A stretch of DNA of 64,000 bases from Rugalucina vietnamica (GCA_964017185.1 OZ024876.1:16132226-16196225), one strand, 5' to 3'; counted from the first letter of the stretch, positions 21,973 to 31,942 are shown. The notes: generated by a model not told the origin, from the letters alone. Program-made: numbers and translations.

Positions 21973-23205
21973 CACAGGGTATACATGAAGATGTACAGCC
22001 CTAGTTCTTTGAGCATTTGCATTCATCAGCATGTATGCTAGATGTGTTTAAATAGTATAACAAATCCAGGAATACTTGTAACCATGAGTCGTCGAATGTG
22101 CTGTTTGAACTTCCACTGTAAGCATTTATAGCAAATCATAGTCTAAAGTATCGACATTGCCGCTGTGCAAGACTGACAGGTGACATAGAATTAGAACAAC
22201 ATGTTGCGTATAGGCAAGAGGTGTAAGAAAGCACTAAAACCAGCTGCCACGACGGTGTGTCTATTGTTAGACAATGTTAAGTAACTAGTCTAACAAAGTT
22301 AACATCGTTTCAATTCCAGAGATAATTTGAGGGTTCATCATTCGGCAGTCCTATGGCGCCGCTTATTGTTTTAGTTTCAATGATACTTAGTAAGTCATTA
22401 GAGCACAGCGTGTGCCGCCATCGGCACGCCATTTCATGCTAAATAGAGAGAAAAGAACTTGAAAATAAGACTTGAAATATAGATAACGGAGATGTATAGA
22501 AAGATACAGACATGTACAGAGTTCTAAGAAAACCATCTATTAAACAATTCTAAAACTAGCATTATTATGACAGAAATATAACAGTGTCTGAAGCACATGC
22601 AAAATGCAAATAAAATAGAGATAATACACTGAAGACTAGAGCTTGTAAATAGAACTTGGTATTCTTTGGGTGCTATAGAACTATAAAGAGATGTAACGAA
22701 ATCAGATTGAATCCGCTAACAAATTGAAAACAATCGTAATTATTGCATAATTATTGACGAAATGTACAACACCTTACCATATATGTACACAGTTTGGCTG
22801 CAATTCGAAATAACACAGTAACACATACATGTATATCACATGTGATCAGCTCAACAGTTTTCAGCCAAAGACAAAGAGTAGAGTTGCCATGAATCGTATG
22901 AAATAGATACAATTGAGACCGGAAAGACTCTCTCCTGGTTTATCTTAAGCCAGTGACGGGCTTACAATCAGAGAATAAACATTGTGTTTTGGCGAGAAAT
23001 CATCAGTTCACATCGCAAAACTGTGGAAATGTAGTTGCGAAATCGAAAACATTATGGAAGCAAAGCGAACTTGCATGTATGAATATAAAATGATCACAAC
23101 TATATGTACGTTGTTCATTTCGTCGCGATATAATTATTTGCATTTCCTAAGAATATAAAAATTCGTAACTAAGAAATGATGCATAGTTTGAAAATATTCT
23201 ACGTC
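21973..23205. other. Intergenic and 5' part of the Ig gene
   Basis: Apart from the candidate exon at 22353-22389 no feature is recognised. An acceptor-like TTTCAATTCCAG ending at 22319 would allow that exon to begin at 22320, with a non-coding exon further upstream; this is unproven. No promoter motif could be assigned. Confidence 0.35.
22353..22389 (+). CDS. Candidate signal-peptide exon of the Ig gene (exon 1)
   Basis: ATG opens a 12-codon stretch, MAPLIVLVSMIL, ending with one extra base before a canonical donor GTAAGT (22390-22395), so phase 1. The next confirmed exon (53804) needs an incoming phase-1 codon; joining gives Ile and continues with VNGMDKF, which makes a plausible ~16-residue signal peptide. 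An in-frame TAA lies ten codons upstream, so this ATG is the first in its frame. The Kozak context is weak at -3 but has G at +4. Dpr, zig-8 and lachesin-type receptors are secreted or anchored and need such a leader. The exon is too short for homology proof and would imply a 31-kb intron, so it is a prediction. RNA-seq junctions would decide. Confidence 0.45.
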
Positions 23206-23285
23206 CCTGAAGGGATTCGATCCCGGATCGCCATGGTAGAAATCCAATGCTAAAGAGTCGACTCTGACGCAGTAATAGCTGTGCT
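23206..23285 (-). repeat. tRNA-like remnant
   Basis: On the minus strand a GGGATCGAATCCC T-arm (B box) follows a 'CATTGGATTTCTACCATGG' anticodon-like arm, but the A box is poor. Decayed tRNA-derived sequence; not a functional tRNA. Confidence 0.4.
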
Positions 23286-23617
23286 ATTTATAGAAGTTAC
23301 GACTCATGTGATCTGCCAACCCGACCTTCCAATCACGGCAGATAATCTCGAATGAAACTGGAATGAGTGGTGCAATTGGACATAACACACCAGTCAACCT
23401 AAATATCAAGATGCATCTTTCAAAACCCCACTTCTTGAGTGACCACAGTAAAAAACAGACCCAGTTGACATCATCGTTGTCTCAAAAGCACAAGCGATTT
23501 AAAGTATGGCTATGATCGCTTTTAAGTCATGTGAAATATGATATGCATTTGATTACCATTTTCTCAACCATACATCTGCTGTTCATAATATATTAGTTAA
23601 AAAGTGAATCCTAAAAT
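23286..23617. other. No gene recognised
   Basis: Nothing supported. Confidence 0.5.
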
Positions 23618-23833
23618 GAGCCAACCAGCATTTTGCCTATGCGAAAACAAAGGCACAGATCAGCTTCGAAGTAGTAACTGCGAAGCTGATCAGCGCCTTT
23701 GTTTTCACTACAAGGATAGTACAGTTCTTCTACTTTCTGAATCAAAAATTTCCAGTCTCTAGCTATCTTCTATGCTTGGTTTGTGTCGAAAATGTTCGGA
23801 TACCACATTGTTTGTTTTCTCATGACCCGGCTC
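23618..23833 (-). mobile_element. MITE-2 copy with AAAT duplication
   Basis: GAGCCAACCAGCATTTTGCC to TTTTCTCATGACCCGGCTC, flanked by AAAT on both sides. Core CAGATCAGCTTCGAAG then CTGCGAAGCTGATCAGCG. Confidence 0.9.
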
Positions 23834-24443
23834 AAATGTAGTGAAATTGACAACAAATCAGATAAAATTCGGAAATAAATTTCACCTTAAGTTAAAAAAG
23901 CAATTAAGGTTTATTTTAACTGCATCAATTGCAATTTGACACGACAGTTTCGTGAATATGAACGAATTTCGCTGCATGAGAATCAAAGTTATCTTGTAAT
24001 TTATTCAATATCAGTTGCAATTATGAATTTAATTTTCAGAAAATTGATAATAGTCACTTGTGTGAATTTGAAGAAAAAATCAAAAAGCAAAAATTTTATC
24101 TTTCTGATATAACCTTTGAGTGAAAACTCCTAAACGCATTTCACATTTTAACGTGATTTATGTGCATTCAGTATGCCATATTTCTCAGTCAGCCGATTCA
24201 CCCTCCAGTAAAGTTCATATTGCGTTAAAAATAAAATAAAACATTGAAAGATGAAAGGATGCTTTCCTAAAATAGCATTTGTACATGCTGTAAAAACGTT
24301 TGTAATAAAATGTTTGCAAAATCAACTTGAATGCAACACTTTTGATAAATTTACAGTTTATGTGCGCCTGACCTTTAAACACCTGTCCTGGATTTATTTT
24401 TATCCTTCGATCTCTCTGGAATAAGTATTGCTACTTCACATTT
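23834..24443. other. No gene recognised
   Basis: AT-rich, ~610 bp, nothing supported. Confidence 0.5.
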
Positions 24444-24660
24444 GAGCCGCCTCGTGGGAAAACAAACAATGTGGTTTCCGAACAGGTCCGACACAAACCG
24501 GCCTGTACAAGCGCAGAAAAGAGCTTTCAGATTTTAGAAGAGGAATTGTACTATCTGAGTAGCGAAAACAAAGGCGCTGATCAGCTTCGCGGTACCGCGA
24601 AGCTGATCTGCGCCTTTGTATTCGCATATGCAGATTGTTGGATTTCCCATGAGGCGGCTC
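24444..24660 (+). mobile_element. MITE-2 copy with ATTT duplication
   Basis: GAGCCGCCTCGTGGGAAAAC to TTTCCCATGAGGCGGCTC with a near-perfect core; flanks are ATTT at 24440-24443 and 24661-24664. A short internal deletion removes part of the AAGCTTGAAATTTCGG tract. Confidence 0.92.
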
Positions 24661-24708
24661 ATTTCTAATAATTCTAGCACGATTAAAGCTTAATTTTATT
24701 GAACATTT

Positions 24709-24800
24709 GAGCCTCGACATGAGAAAATAAAAAAAATGTGGCTTCCGCACAGGTCCTACGCAAACCGAGCTGAGAAGATGGCTAGAGGAAAACAAATTGG
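24709..24800 (+). mobile_element. MITE-2 left-end fragment
   Basis: GAGCCTCGACATGAGAAAAT, then GTGGCTTCCGCACAGGTCC and a diverged tail; no core. Lies 48 bp after a full copy in the same orientation. Confidence 0.7.
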
Positions 24801-24915
24801 ATCCGAAAAGCAAGGTAGCCATACGGAAAGACGATGGACAGACAGATGGAACAAACATGCAACGTGAAGAAAAATCACAGCAGAACCTACTTAGAACTGT
24901 CAGTGAACTAATTAT

Positions 24916-25288
24916 GCACAAGTCAATTGTATACCCGGCTCCCCTTGGGGAATAGCGGAGCTTTTAACTTTTCAATTTTTAAAGCCGGGCTAAAGCCCGG
25001 TACTGCGGGGCCAGATTTATAGTAAAATCCCCGCTAAAATCCGCGGCTTCCCGGAGGCTGACAATAATGTGGAACTACAGCTGGGAGTTGTTCTGATTAA
25101 ACTTAAACATGAGAGAAATACTTCCATTTATGCATGTTAATGTTTAGGTGAATTTGCTAATTGAATAAGTACCATAAAAGTACACATCCTCGGCATCGCC
25201 GGGACTCATCAGAGGCTTAAAAAGCCTGACACTTTAGCCCCGCTGTGTCCCCGCTATCCCCGGGACCGGGGATACAAATGACTTGTAC
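24916..25288. mobile_element. GC-rich TIR element
   Basis: Ends GCACAAGTCAATTGTATACC and the inverse GGGATACAAATGACTTGTAC bound 373 bp that stands out by its GC-rich words: CCCGGCTCCCC, the hairpin AGCCGGGCTAAAGCCCGGT, and CCCCGGGACCGGGG. Non-coding; superfamily unknown. Confidence 0.75.
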
Positions 25289-25355
25289 ATTACTCGAGGG
25301 CTTCTGGTACTGATAAGAATACAATATCTTCCAACTAGTTACAACAATTGAATTG

Positions 25356-25636
25356 CATTACGAAAACTTGCCCATGCAATATACAGAGATTATTTAAATT
25401 GTAAAAAAAGTGAAAATTTTCAGTAGAAAAATTTTGCTATTTTTCTTATTTTTGCTCAAAACATAGATTGTGGGCACACGTTAGAACCGCCTCGCCGAGG
25501 CGGTTCTAACGAGTACCCACAATCTATGTTTTGGAGCAAAAATAAGAAAAATAGGTATACCCATGCATACCCCAGTTTTGCTATATAAAAGTGGGGTTCA
25601 AGGGGGTATACATTACACGAACATGTTTTCGTGATG
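25356..25636 (+). mobile_element. MITE-1, full reference copy
   Basis: 281 bp. Left end CATTACGAAAACTTGCCC; right end GAACATGTTTTCGTGATG; the two are imperfect inverted repeats. At 25438-25553 a hairpin with ~57-bp arms, TTTTTCTTATTTTTGCTC, AAAACATAGATTGTGGG, TTAGAACCGCCTCG and complements, meets at CGCCGAGGCG. A second hairpin at 25555-25612 runs GTATACCC...CCCCAGTTTTGC, TATATAAAAG, TGGGG...GGGGGTATAC. No ORF of its own, so non-autonomous. No constant target duplication is seen next to the termini. About 28 full or partial copies lie in this window in both orientations. Confidence 0.95.
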
Positions 25637-25710
25637 TTTCAGCCTCGTTAATGTACGGAATGCCGACTATGGTTCTATTCATTTTGTCAAGCATTTAAAT
25701 ATTTATTAGT

Positions 25711-25782
25711 TGAGGACCATATGTTAGACTGGCATATCAGCCAATTATGTTAGCCTATCCTCTTTAAATAAAGTTATTATTA

Positions 25783-25826
<44 letters not shown>
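25711..25826 (+). mobile_element. LINE 3' end with (TTA)n tail
   Basis: TGAGGACCATATGTTAGAC, then TATCCTCTTTAAATAAAG followed by about 20 TTA/TTG units. The same tail occurs inverted at 47926-48003. The stem GGACCATATG...CCTCTTTAAATAAAG resembles a LINE 3' UTR terminus with a microsatellite tail; family inferred only. Confidence 0.6.
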
Positions 25827-25827
<1 letters not shown>

Positions 25828-26404
25828 TAAACATTTTCATCGCGTCGAAAAGTGGTTCAGTAATTTCTGAAACTGTTTCAAGCGTGCAGTATGTTTGTCA
25901 TTAAATGGGCGATTTCTACGAATTATGATGCAGCTGTGTTGTTAATTATTTTATCGATATCCAATTATTTTCCTCTTGTTTCGTAGAAGTAAGTAATAGG
26001 TTAGGAAGCATTTGTTATGTATATAGAGACAAATAACAGTAGTACACTTCTCTGTAACTTCTGTGCAATAGATACTGAATACAGCTGACCGTCATTTGTA
26101 TCCATAATACCAAAATTATTGCAATCTCACTTCGGTTGATTTTCATAGAATGTGCGTCCCCAGGAGTCGAAGATCCCTAGTTACTGTATTTGAAAGTCTT
26201 TAACAAACTGCAAAAACATATTAAACTGTTTGAAACAAAAATGTGACCTTAACAGCTAAGTCAGTGGCTAAACAATTTGATCAGGATGACTAGAACTATA
26301 GTGTCTCGTTCTCTCATTCAAACCAGTTTTATGCTCATAGAATATCCTGATAAGCAGCCGTTTCTCCTGTTTTATATCTTCTATTCAATTATATAAAGCA
26401 CACC
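25827..26404. other. No gene recognised
   Basis: Nothing supported. Confidence 0.5.
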
Positions 26405-26565
26405 CATGTAATACTCAGTAAAGATTTTTTTTTCATACAGCTATAAATAATGCTTCTTTTTTTCAGTTGCAAATTTTAATATTTTTCTTAATATTTGCTC
26501 AAAGGCGAGGCGGTTCTTAGTGGTACACCCACAATCAGTGGTTTGGACCATAAATCAGAAAAAAA
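26405..26565 (+). mobile_element. MITE-1 left part, diverged
   Basis: CCATGTAATACTCAGTAAAG, TTTTTCTTAATATTTGCTC, GGCGAGGCGGTTCTTAG and ACCCACAATCAGTGGTTTGG remain. Ends 19 bp before the next MITE-1, which has the opposite orientation. Confidence 0.75.
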
Positions 26566-26583
26566 ATGCATCATAATGCTGTA

Positions 26584-26860
26584 CATCATGAAAACATGTC
26601 CGTGTAAAGTATACCCTTTCAAACCCCACTTTTATATAGTAAAACTGGGGTATGCAGGGGTATACCTATTTTTCTTATTTTTGCTCCAAAACATAGATTG
26701 TGGGTACTCGTTAGAACCGCCTCGGCGAGGCGGTTCTAGCGTGTACCCACAATATTTGTTTTGAGCAAAAATAAGAAAAATATCAACATTTTTCCAATGA
26801 AATTTTCACTTTTAAGCTGAAAAAAATCTCTGTATATTGCATGGGCGAGTTTTCGTAATG
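26584..26860 (-). mobile_element. MITE-1 copy, full length
   Basis: CATCATGAAAACATGTCC to GGGCGAGTTTTCGTAATG, intact core stem. Flanked by TA on both sides, which is not seen at most other copies. Confidence 0.92.
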
Positions 26861-27327
26861 TAGCCTGACATTCAGGCCATGTATTTAGATTTTTTGACTC
26901 CACCAGATTTTCATCTTATACATGTATATACTGAAAGGTACATAACCAATGAAGGGCTATTACCATAGTACTGTATTACTTCCCCATTACATTAGCTGAA
27001 ATACACTAAATCTGACTTTGATAGTAAATTGTTGCATTCTAAATCTGATGGATAATTCTTTACCTTAAAGTGTTTGTCAAGTGATATTGTTTTATTTAGT
27101 GGACTGATACCAGTCTAACCCCACCAGGTTCATCATATTCTGTTCACACTGATGAAAAAACATGTTATGCTGTTTAATTTAACATTTACAATTCCCGTGG
27201 CCCATGCCAGTCTTTTATTTAACATGTCCCCTATTGTGTTGTTCAAGTTAAGATACCTAGCTGTAAATATTTAATTATTGCGCTCTGAAATTGAAATTGA
27301 TTTTCGAAACCTTAATTTGAATCAAAT
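26861..27327. other. No gene recognised
   Basis: Nothing supported. Confidence 0.5.
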
Positions 27328-27554
27328 GAGCCACCTCGTGGGAAAACCAACAATCTGCATATGCGAAAACAAAGACGCAGATCAGCTTCACGGTAACCGC
27401 GAAGCTGATCAGCGCCTTTGTTTTCGCTTCTCGGATAGTACAATTCCTCTTCTACTTAAATCCGAAATTTCAAGCTTCTAGCTCCTTTCTGTGCTTCTGG
27501 TTTGTGTCGGACCTGTTCGGAAACCACATTGTTGGTTTTCCCACGAGGCGGCTC
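27328..27554 (-). mobile_element. MITE-2 copy with AAAT duplication
   Basis: GAGCCACCTCGTGGGAAAAC to TTCCCACGAGGCGGCTC; AAAT at 27324-27327 and 27555-27558. Core GATCAGCTTCACGGTAACC with its partner. Confidence 0.93.
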
Positions 27555-28222
27555 AAATTCTTGCCTTATCCATACATCGCCAAATGTTGCCATTAAGCCG
27601 TTTGCAAATATTGACCGAGCATTAAGGATTAATTAATTGTGTCGACAGAATTTTCTACGGATTAAACAAATTGATAAGAACGTATTAATTGAAATTTCAT
27701 GGCAAGGCAAGTTGATAAGTTGATTAAATGATTAAACGATATTGTGAGACACTTTGCCCTTTTCTTCAGGTGAAGAAAAATATATGAGTGACTATGACTA
27801 AAAAAGTGCCCTATTTCATCGAGTAAGGTGACCACAAAAATATCATATTTAATAAAATATATCAAAATGTTCGTCATACTATAAAGTTTATGAAATGGGC
27901 AGGATGAAGTGTCCAATGTTAGTGCGAGCCGAGAAATCCAAGATGGCGTCCAAGATGGCTGTCAGAAATAAATGCAAGAGGTTGTTGTACATGACCTCAT
28001 TTACACTGTACTGATTTAAAGCATATTGATCAACACACCAAACAAATGACTTTCGTTTTTACAATATATGTTCAGTCTTTTTAATGATACATATAAAGAT
28101 GGTTTGAGTCCCAAGGTCAAGGTCAAATTCAAAGTCAAACACAAAATATTGTCAGAAGTCATCCAGCCACACTCATTTCTTTTGTCATAACACCAACGTA
28201 TGCATATTTTAACCTCAATAGC
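27555..28222. other. No gene recognised
   Basis: Includes the short direct repeat CCAAGATGGCGTCCAAGATG near 27940. Otherwise nothing supported. Confidence 0.5.
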
Positions 28223-28407
28223 TTAACCCATTTTGGACGAATGGATTTGCGCACATTACCATTTAGATGAGTTCACTTCCTTTTTTTTTTTTGGGGGGGG
28301 GGGGGGCGGTGATTGGAGGGATGAGGGGTCGATGATAATCATCTAAGCAAATAGAATGTTTGCCTATGTTCCATAAAAAGGACGTCATGCCTATAATTAT
28401 GAGTTAA
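28223..28407 (+). mobile_element. TTAA-flanked MITE copy
   Basis: TTAACCCATTTTGGACGAAT at the left and AATTATGAGTTAA at the right, with TTTGGGGGGGG and TGTTCCATAAAAAGGACGTC inside. TTAA is intact at both ends, supporting the piggyBac-like reading. Confidence 0.6.
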
Positions 28408-28529
28408 GAGGACGTTCAGTTATAAAGCATACATAGACAAGAACACACGAAACCGATGATGAATCGGGGCATTTGCAATATTATCACCCACAACAAAGGA
28501 TAATATTATTTTCGAACTTGCCTCCCTAG

Positions 28530-31500
28530 AATCTATGTAAATATCCGATATCTTTCCGGCATCCTCAATTCTGTAATTTAATATACCAAGAGACTAGGTG
28601 GAAAAGAGAAGGCGTAAAGCAGATAGTCGGCAAAGATTCTCGCTTCAAACTCTTTTGGTCTGGAAATGTCAAGGGCACTGGTGGTGTTGGAATTCTGCTT
28701 TCAGAAGAATGGTGGGAGAATGTATTTGAGGTTGTCCGAGTCTCAGACAGGATCATTCTCATTCGAATGACCATTGGCAAGACAGTTTTTGTCTTTGTGT
28801 GTGTGTATGCACCACAAGCTAACCTGAGTGACATTGAGAAGGACCGTTTCTACCAGGAGCTGCAATCCACGGTAGCTAAAATCCCAGCCTCAGAACAACT
28901 TCTCATTTGCGGTGACTGGAATGGGCACCTTGGCTCCCAGTCCACTGGGTTTGAAGAGGTACATGGTGGGCAAGCCATTGGAAAGAGGAATACTGAAGGA
29001 GAGAGAATATTAGAGTTTGCATTTGCTAACGACCTTCTGGTTGGTAACACCTGGTTTAAGAAGAAACAAGAACATCTGGTCACCTACCAGTCTGGGGTAG
29101 CTGCTACCCAGATAGACTTCATCCTGTACCGGCGTAGCTTCAGGAAGCAGGTATCCAACGTAAAAGTCATTATTGGGGAGGAGTGTGCATCACAACATAG
29201 GCTGTTGATTGGAGACTTCAAAGTTTCTATCCCTCCTCAACCCAAGCGCAAGTTTGTGCCACGCATCAAGGTGTGGAAGCTAAAAGACCCAGAGAAGCGA
29301 GCAGAGCTCTCTGAAGTGTTCAAAGCAAAAACACAAGAAAGACAGCTGTCACAGACATGCACAGTAAATGAGCGTTGGACTTCTCTGAAGGACAACCTTT
29401 TGCAGGCTACAAAGGAAGTATGTGGTGTTTCCTCGAATCACCCATGGAGAAAGCAGACTTGGTGGTGGAACAAGCAGGTGGAGGAAGCAGTTAAGGAGAA
29501 GCGCAGGTGCTTCAAGTTGTGGAAAGCTGGTGGCAGTCGAGCTGCATACAACTCAGCCAAGCGTGCGTCCAACCGTGCAGTGTACCATGCCAAGAATGAG
29601 GCTGAGAAGGTTGCTCTCCAGAAAATAGATCCAAGATCTGCAGATGTGTATCGTCTGGCGAAGCAAATGAGACGTGACAACCAGGATGTCATGGGAGAGA
29701 AACCTGTAAAGAATGATGAAGGCCTACTGTCACTAGATGAGGATGCAAAGAAAGATGCCTGGAAAGAGCATTATGAGCGTCTCCTCAATGTCGAATTCCC
29801 ATGGAATCCAGAGGACCTGTCAGTGGAAAGCCCAGTTGAAGGCCCAAGCGAGCCAATCACCTTGGAGATGATCACAAAGGCCATCAACAAGATGGCATCT
29901 GGCAAAGCAGCTGGACCATCAGGTATCGTTGCTGAGATGCTGAAGCCCCTTGGTGAAGCTGGTGTAGCTGAGGTGCGTGATCTTATCGAGGACATCATCT
30001 CAGAAGGTTGCATCCCAATCGACTGGCAGGAGAGTTACATTGTCAATTTGTACAAAGGCAAAGGAGATGCTCTGAACAGGGGTAACTACAGGGGCTTGAA
30101 GCTGATTGAACAGACGATGAAAGTATTGGAGCGTGTAGTAGAAGGACTCATCCGGCAAAGAGTTGAGATTGATGAGATGCAGTGTGGGTTTATGTCAGGT
30201 CGTGGCACTACGGATGCGATTTTCATTGTCCGTCAACTACAAGAGAAGCACTTAGCTGCTAACAAGCTGCTCTACATGGCCTTCGTTGATCTGGAAAAAG
30301 CATTCGATCGGGTCCCACGGGATGTCATCTGGTGGGCAATGCGAAAACTAGGAATCGACGAGTGGCTAGTGTGCCTTGTCCAGTCCATGTATAAAGACGT
30401 GAGAAGTAGGGTAAGAGTTGGCAGTGGATACAGTGAGGAGTTTGGTGTCAAAGTAGGTGTTCATCAGGGCTCTGTCCTAAGCCCGCTTCTCTTCATCATT
30501 GTGTTAGAGGCTTTATCCAGGGAGTTCCGAACAGGCTGCCCTTGGGAGCTGTTGTATGCAGATGACTTGATGATTAGTGCTGAGTCCATGGAGGAACTAC
30601 TGGTGAAGCTGAAGACATGGAAAGCAGAGATGGAGAGGAAAGGCCTTCGAGTGAACATGGGGAAGACAAAGATCATGGTCTCTGGCCCCAATCTGGACCT
30701 TCTGAAAAAATCTGGAAAGGATCCCTGTGGCGTCTGTCAGACAGGTGTAGGAAGAAATGCTATCTTCTGTGGTGGCTGCTTGTCCTGGATCCACAAGAAA
30801 TGCAGTGGAATCAAAGGCCCCTTGCGCCCTGATCCTGATTTCAGATGTGCTCGCTGCCTAGGAAAGGCACGTCCAATAGATGGAAGACTAGTGAAGGAGG
30901 TTCAGGTTGATGATGAAACAGTTGAGGCTGTTCCAGAGTTCTGTTATCTGGGAGACATGCTTTCTGCTGGTGGTGGTTGTGAACTGGCTGCAATAACACG
31001 TTGCAAATCCGCTTGGGGCAAGTTCCGACAGCTACTCCCCCTACTCACCAACCGCAATCTGCCACTTTTGACCAGAGGTCGAGTTTATTCAACTTGTGTG
31101 AGAAGTGTAATGCTGCATGCGGCAGAAACATGGGCGATGACTGTGGCTACACTTAACCGCCTACGGCGCAATGACCGTGCGATGATCCGCTGGATCTGTA
31201 ATGTCAAGGCGAATGATGAAGTAAGCTCAGACTCCCTTCTCTCAAAGCTTGGACTTCAGGATATAGATGTGGTGCTTCGCTCCAGCAGAATGAGATGGTA
31301 TGGACATGTAGAGCGCAGCAAAGGCTGGATTGCTCAAGTACGCAAGCTGAACATAGTTGCACAGAAAAGATCTGGCAAGCCAAGGAAATCATGGGATGAA
31401 GTGTTGTTAGACGACAGAAAAAAGCTAGGAATGGATACTGCTGATCCTCAGAATCGCTCAGAGTGGAGAGGTCGTCTAAGAAGGAGACTTGTCAAACAAG

Positions 31501-31532
31501 TCCAACCCTCAGTAGAGGACAACGGACTATAA
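28530..31532 (+). CDS. RTE-like LINE polyprotein: endonuclease, reverse transcriptase, zinc-finger insert
   Basis: The frame is open from 28530 to TAA at 31530; recognisable endonuclease sequence begins about 28587 (QETRWKREG), and the first Met (28767) is internal, so the start is lost by 5' truncation. Numbering from that Met: AP-type endonuclease with YAPQ (14), GDWNGHLG (about 45), IDFIL and SQHRLLIGDF (about 139-148). Reverse transcriptase follows with NYRGLKL, GFMSGRGTTDAI, FVDLEKAFDRVP, HQGSVLSPLLF and the catalytic YADD at 597-600. At 654-697 lies a cysteine/histidine cluster (CGVC..., FCGGC, WIHKKC, CARC) like a PHD finger, then a C-terminal domain with MIRWICNV and RMRWYGHVER. These enzymes nick target DNA and copy their own RNA into it. 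No stop codons interrupt the 1,000 codons, and GC content is above the surroundings, so the insertion is probably young. RTE versus RTE-X/Proto clade is not decided. Confidence 0.9.
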   Translation, partial: NLCKYPISFRHPQFCNLIYQETRWKREGVKQIVGKDSRFKLFWSGNVKGTGGVGILLSEEWWENVFEVVRVSDRIILIRMTIGKTVFVFVCVYAPQANLSDIEKDRFYQELQSTVAKIPASEQLLICGDWNGHLGSQSTGFEEVHGGQAIGKRNTEGERILEFAFANDLLVGNTWFKKKQEHLVTYQSGVAATQIDFILYRRSFRKQVSNVKVIIGEECASQHRLLIGDFKVSIPPQPKRKFVPRIKVWKLKDPEKRAELSEVFKAKTQERQLSQTCTVNERWTSLKDNLLQATKEVCGVSSNHPWRKQTWWWNKQVEEAVKEKRRCFKLWKAGGSRAAYNSAKRASNRAVYHAKNEAEKVALQKIDPRSADVYRLAKQMRRDNQDVMGEKPVKNDEGLLSLDEDAKKDAWKEHYERLLNVEFPWNPEDLSVESPVEGPSEPITLEMITKAINKMASGKAAGPSGIVAEMLKPLGEAGVAEVRDLIEDIISEGCIPIDWQESYIVNLYKGKGDALNRGNYRGLKLIEQTMKVLERVVEGLIRQRVEIDEMQCGFMSGRGTTDAIFIVRQLQEKHLAANKLLYMAFVDLEKAFDRVPRDVIWWAMRKLGIDEWLVCLVQSMYKDVRSRVRVGSGYSEEFGVKVGVHQGSVLSPLLFIIVLEALSREFRTGCPWELLYADDLMISAESMEELLVKLKTWKAEMERKGLRVNMGKTKIMVSGPNLDLLKKSGKDPCGVCQTGVGRNAIFCGGCLSWIHKKCSGIKGPLRPDPDFRCARCLGKARPIDGRLVKEVQVDDETVEAVPEFCYLGDMLSAGGGCELAAITRCKSAWGKFRQLLPLLTNRNLPLLTRGRVYSTCVRSVMLHAAETWAMTVATLNRLRRNDRAMIRWICNVKANDEVSSDSLLSKLGLQDIDVVLRSSRMRWYGHVERSKGWIAQVRKLNIVAQKRSGKPRKSWDEVLLDDRKKLGMDTADPQNRSEWRGRLRRRLVKQVQPSVEDNGL

Positions 31533-31560
31533 AACGGATATGATGATGATGATGATGAAT
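28530..31560 (+). mobile_element. 5'-truncated RTE-like LINE with (GAT)n tail
   Basis: The unit consists of the ORF above and a 3' UTR of only ~12 bp, then GATATGATGATGATGATGAA. A tiny 3' UTR ending in a trinucleotide tail is typical of RTE-type elements. It abuts another retroposon 3' end on the opposite strand (31560). Target duplications could not be fixed. Confidence 0.75.
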
Positions 31561-31626
31561 ATAATGCTTTATTTATTTAACGAGGATTCCTAACAGCCCG
31601 AAGGCCACAGGTATATAGGTTTCCTC
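31560..31626 (-). mobile_element. LINE-type 3' terminus, opposite strand
   Basis: TATAATGCTTTATTTATTTA then ACGAGGATTCC read in reverse resembles the GAGGA...TTTATTTAAAG terminus at 25711 and 47926. The body upstream (31626 onward) is not recognised. Confidence 0.4.
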
Positions 31627-31871
31627 ACATTAAACATACACATACAAATACATACATACATAAGTGTTGTAAGCTCTGGTGTGCTGTTATTGTGGCAAAA
31701 CAAAGAGTGTAATGACACTTTTGGGACAACCCTCGTATATAATACAAAAACAAGGACATAATTCTAACACTACTATGTACATATATACAGTCCGGTAGAA
31801 TATGGTCCAGTAATAATGGTTGAGATAGAAAAATAAAGACCAGTGAAAAGGAGTACAAGATATACTGACAT

Positions 31872-31942
<71 letters not shown>

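Noticed and set aside
24436-24921. 161-codon minus-strand ORF
   Set aside because: It runs through two MITE-2 copies; the peptide repeats the translation of the MITE-2 stem and matches no protein family.
25356-25636. MITE-1 as a Helitron
   Set aside because: Lack of target duplication and the hairpins fit, but the 3' end is CTGATG rather than CTRR, both ends form inverted repeats, and insertions are not consistently between A and T.
26495-26764. Recurrent small ORFs sharing a NIDCGYSLEPPRRGGSNVYP-type peptide (also near 6648, 40264, 53895, 62998)
   Set aside because: These are translations of the MITE-1 hairpin core in different copies; they begin and end at random and have no independent support.
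28290-28310. Poly-G run as a G-quadruplex regulatory site
   Set aside because: It lies within a TTAA-type MITE as a simple homopolymer; no gene is near enough to suggest a role.
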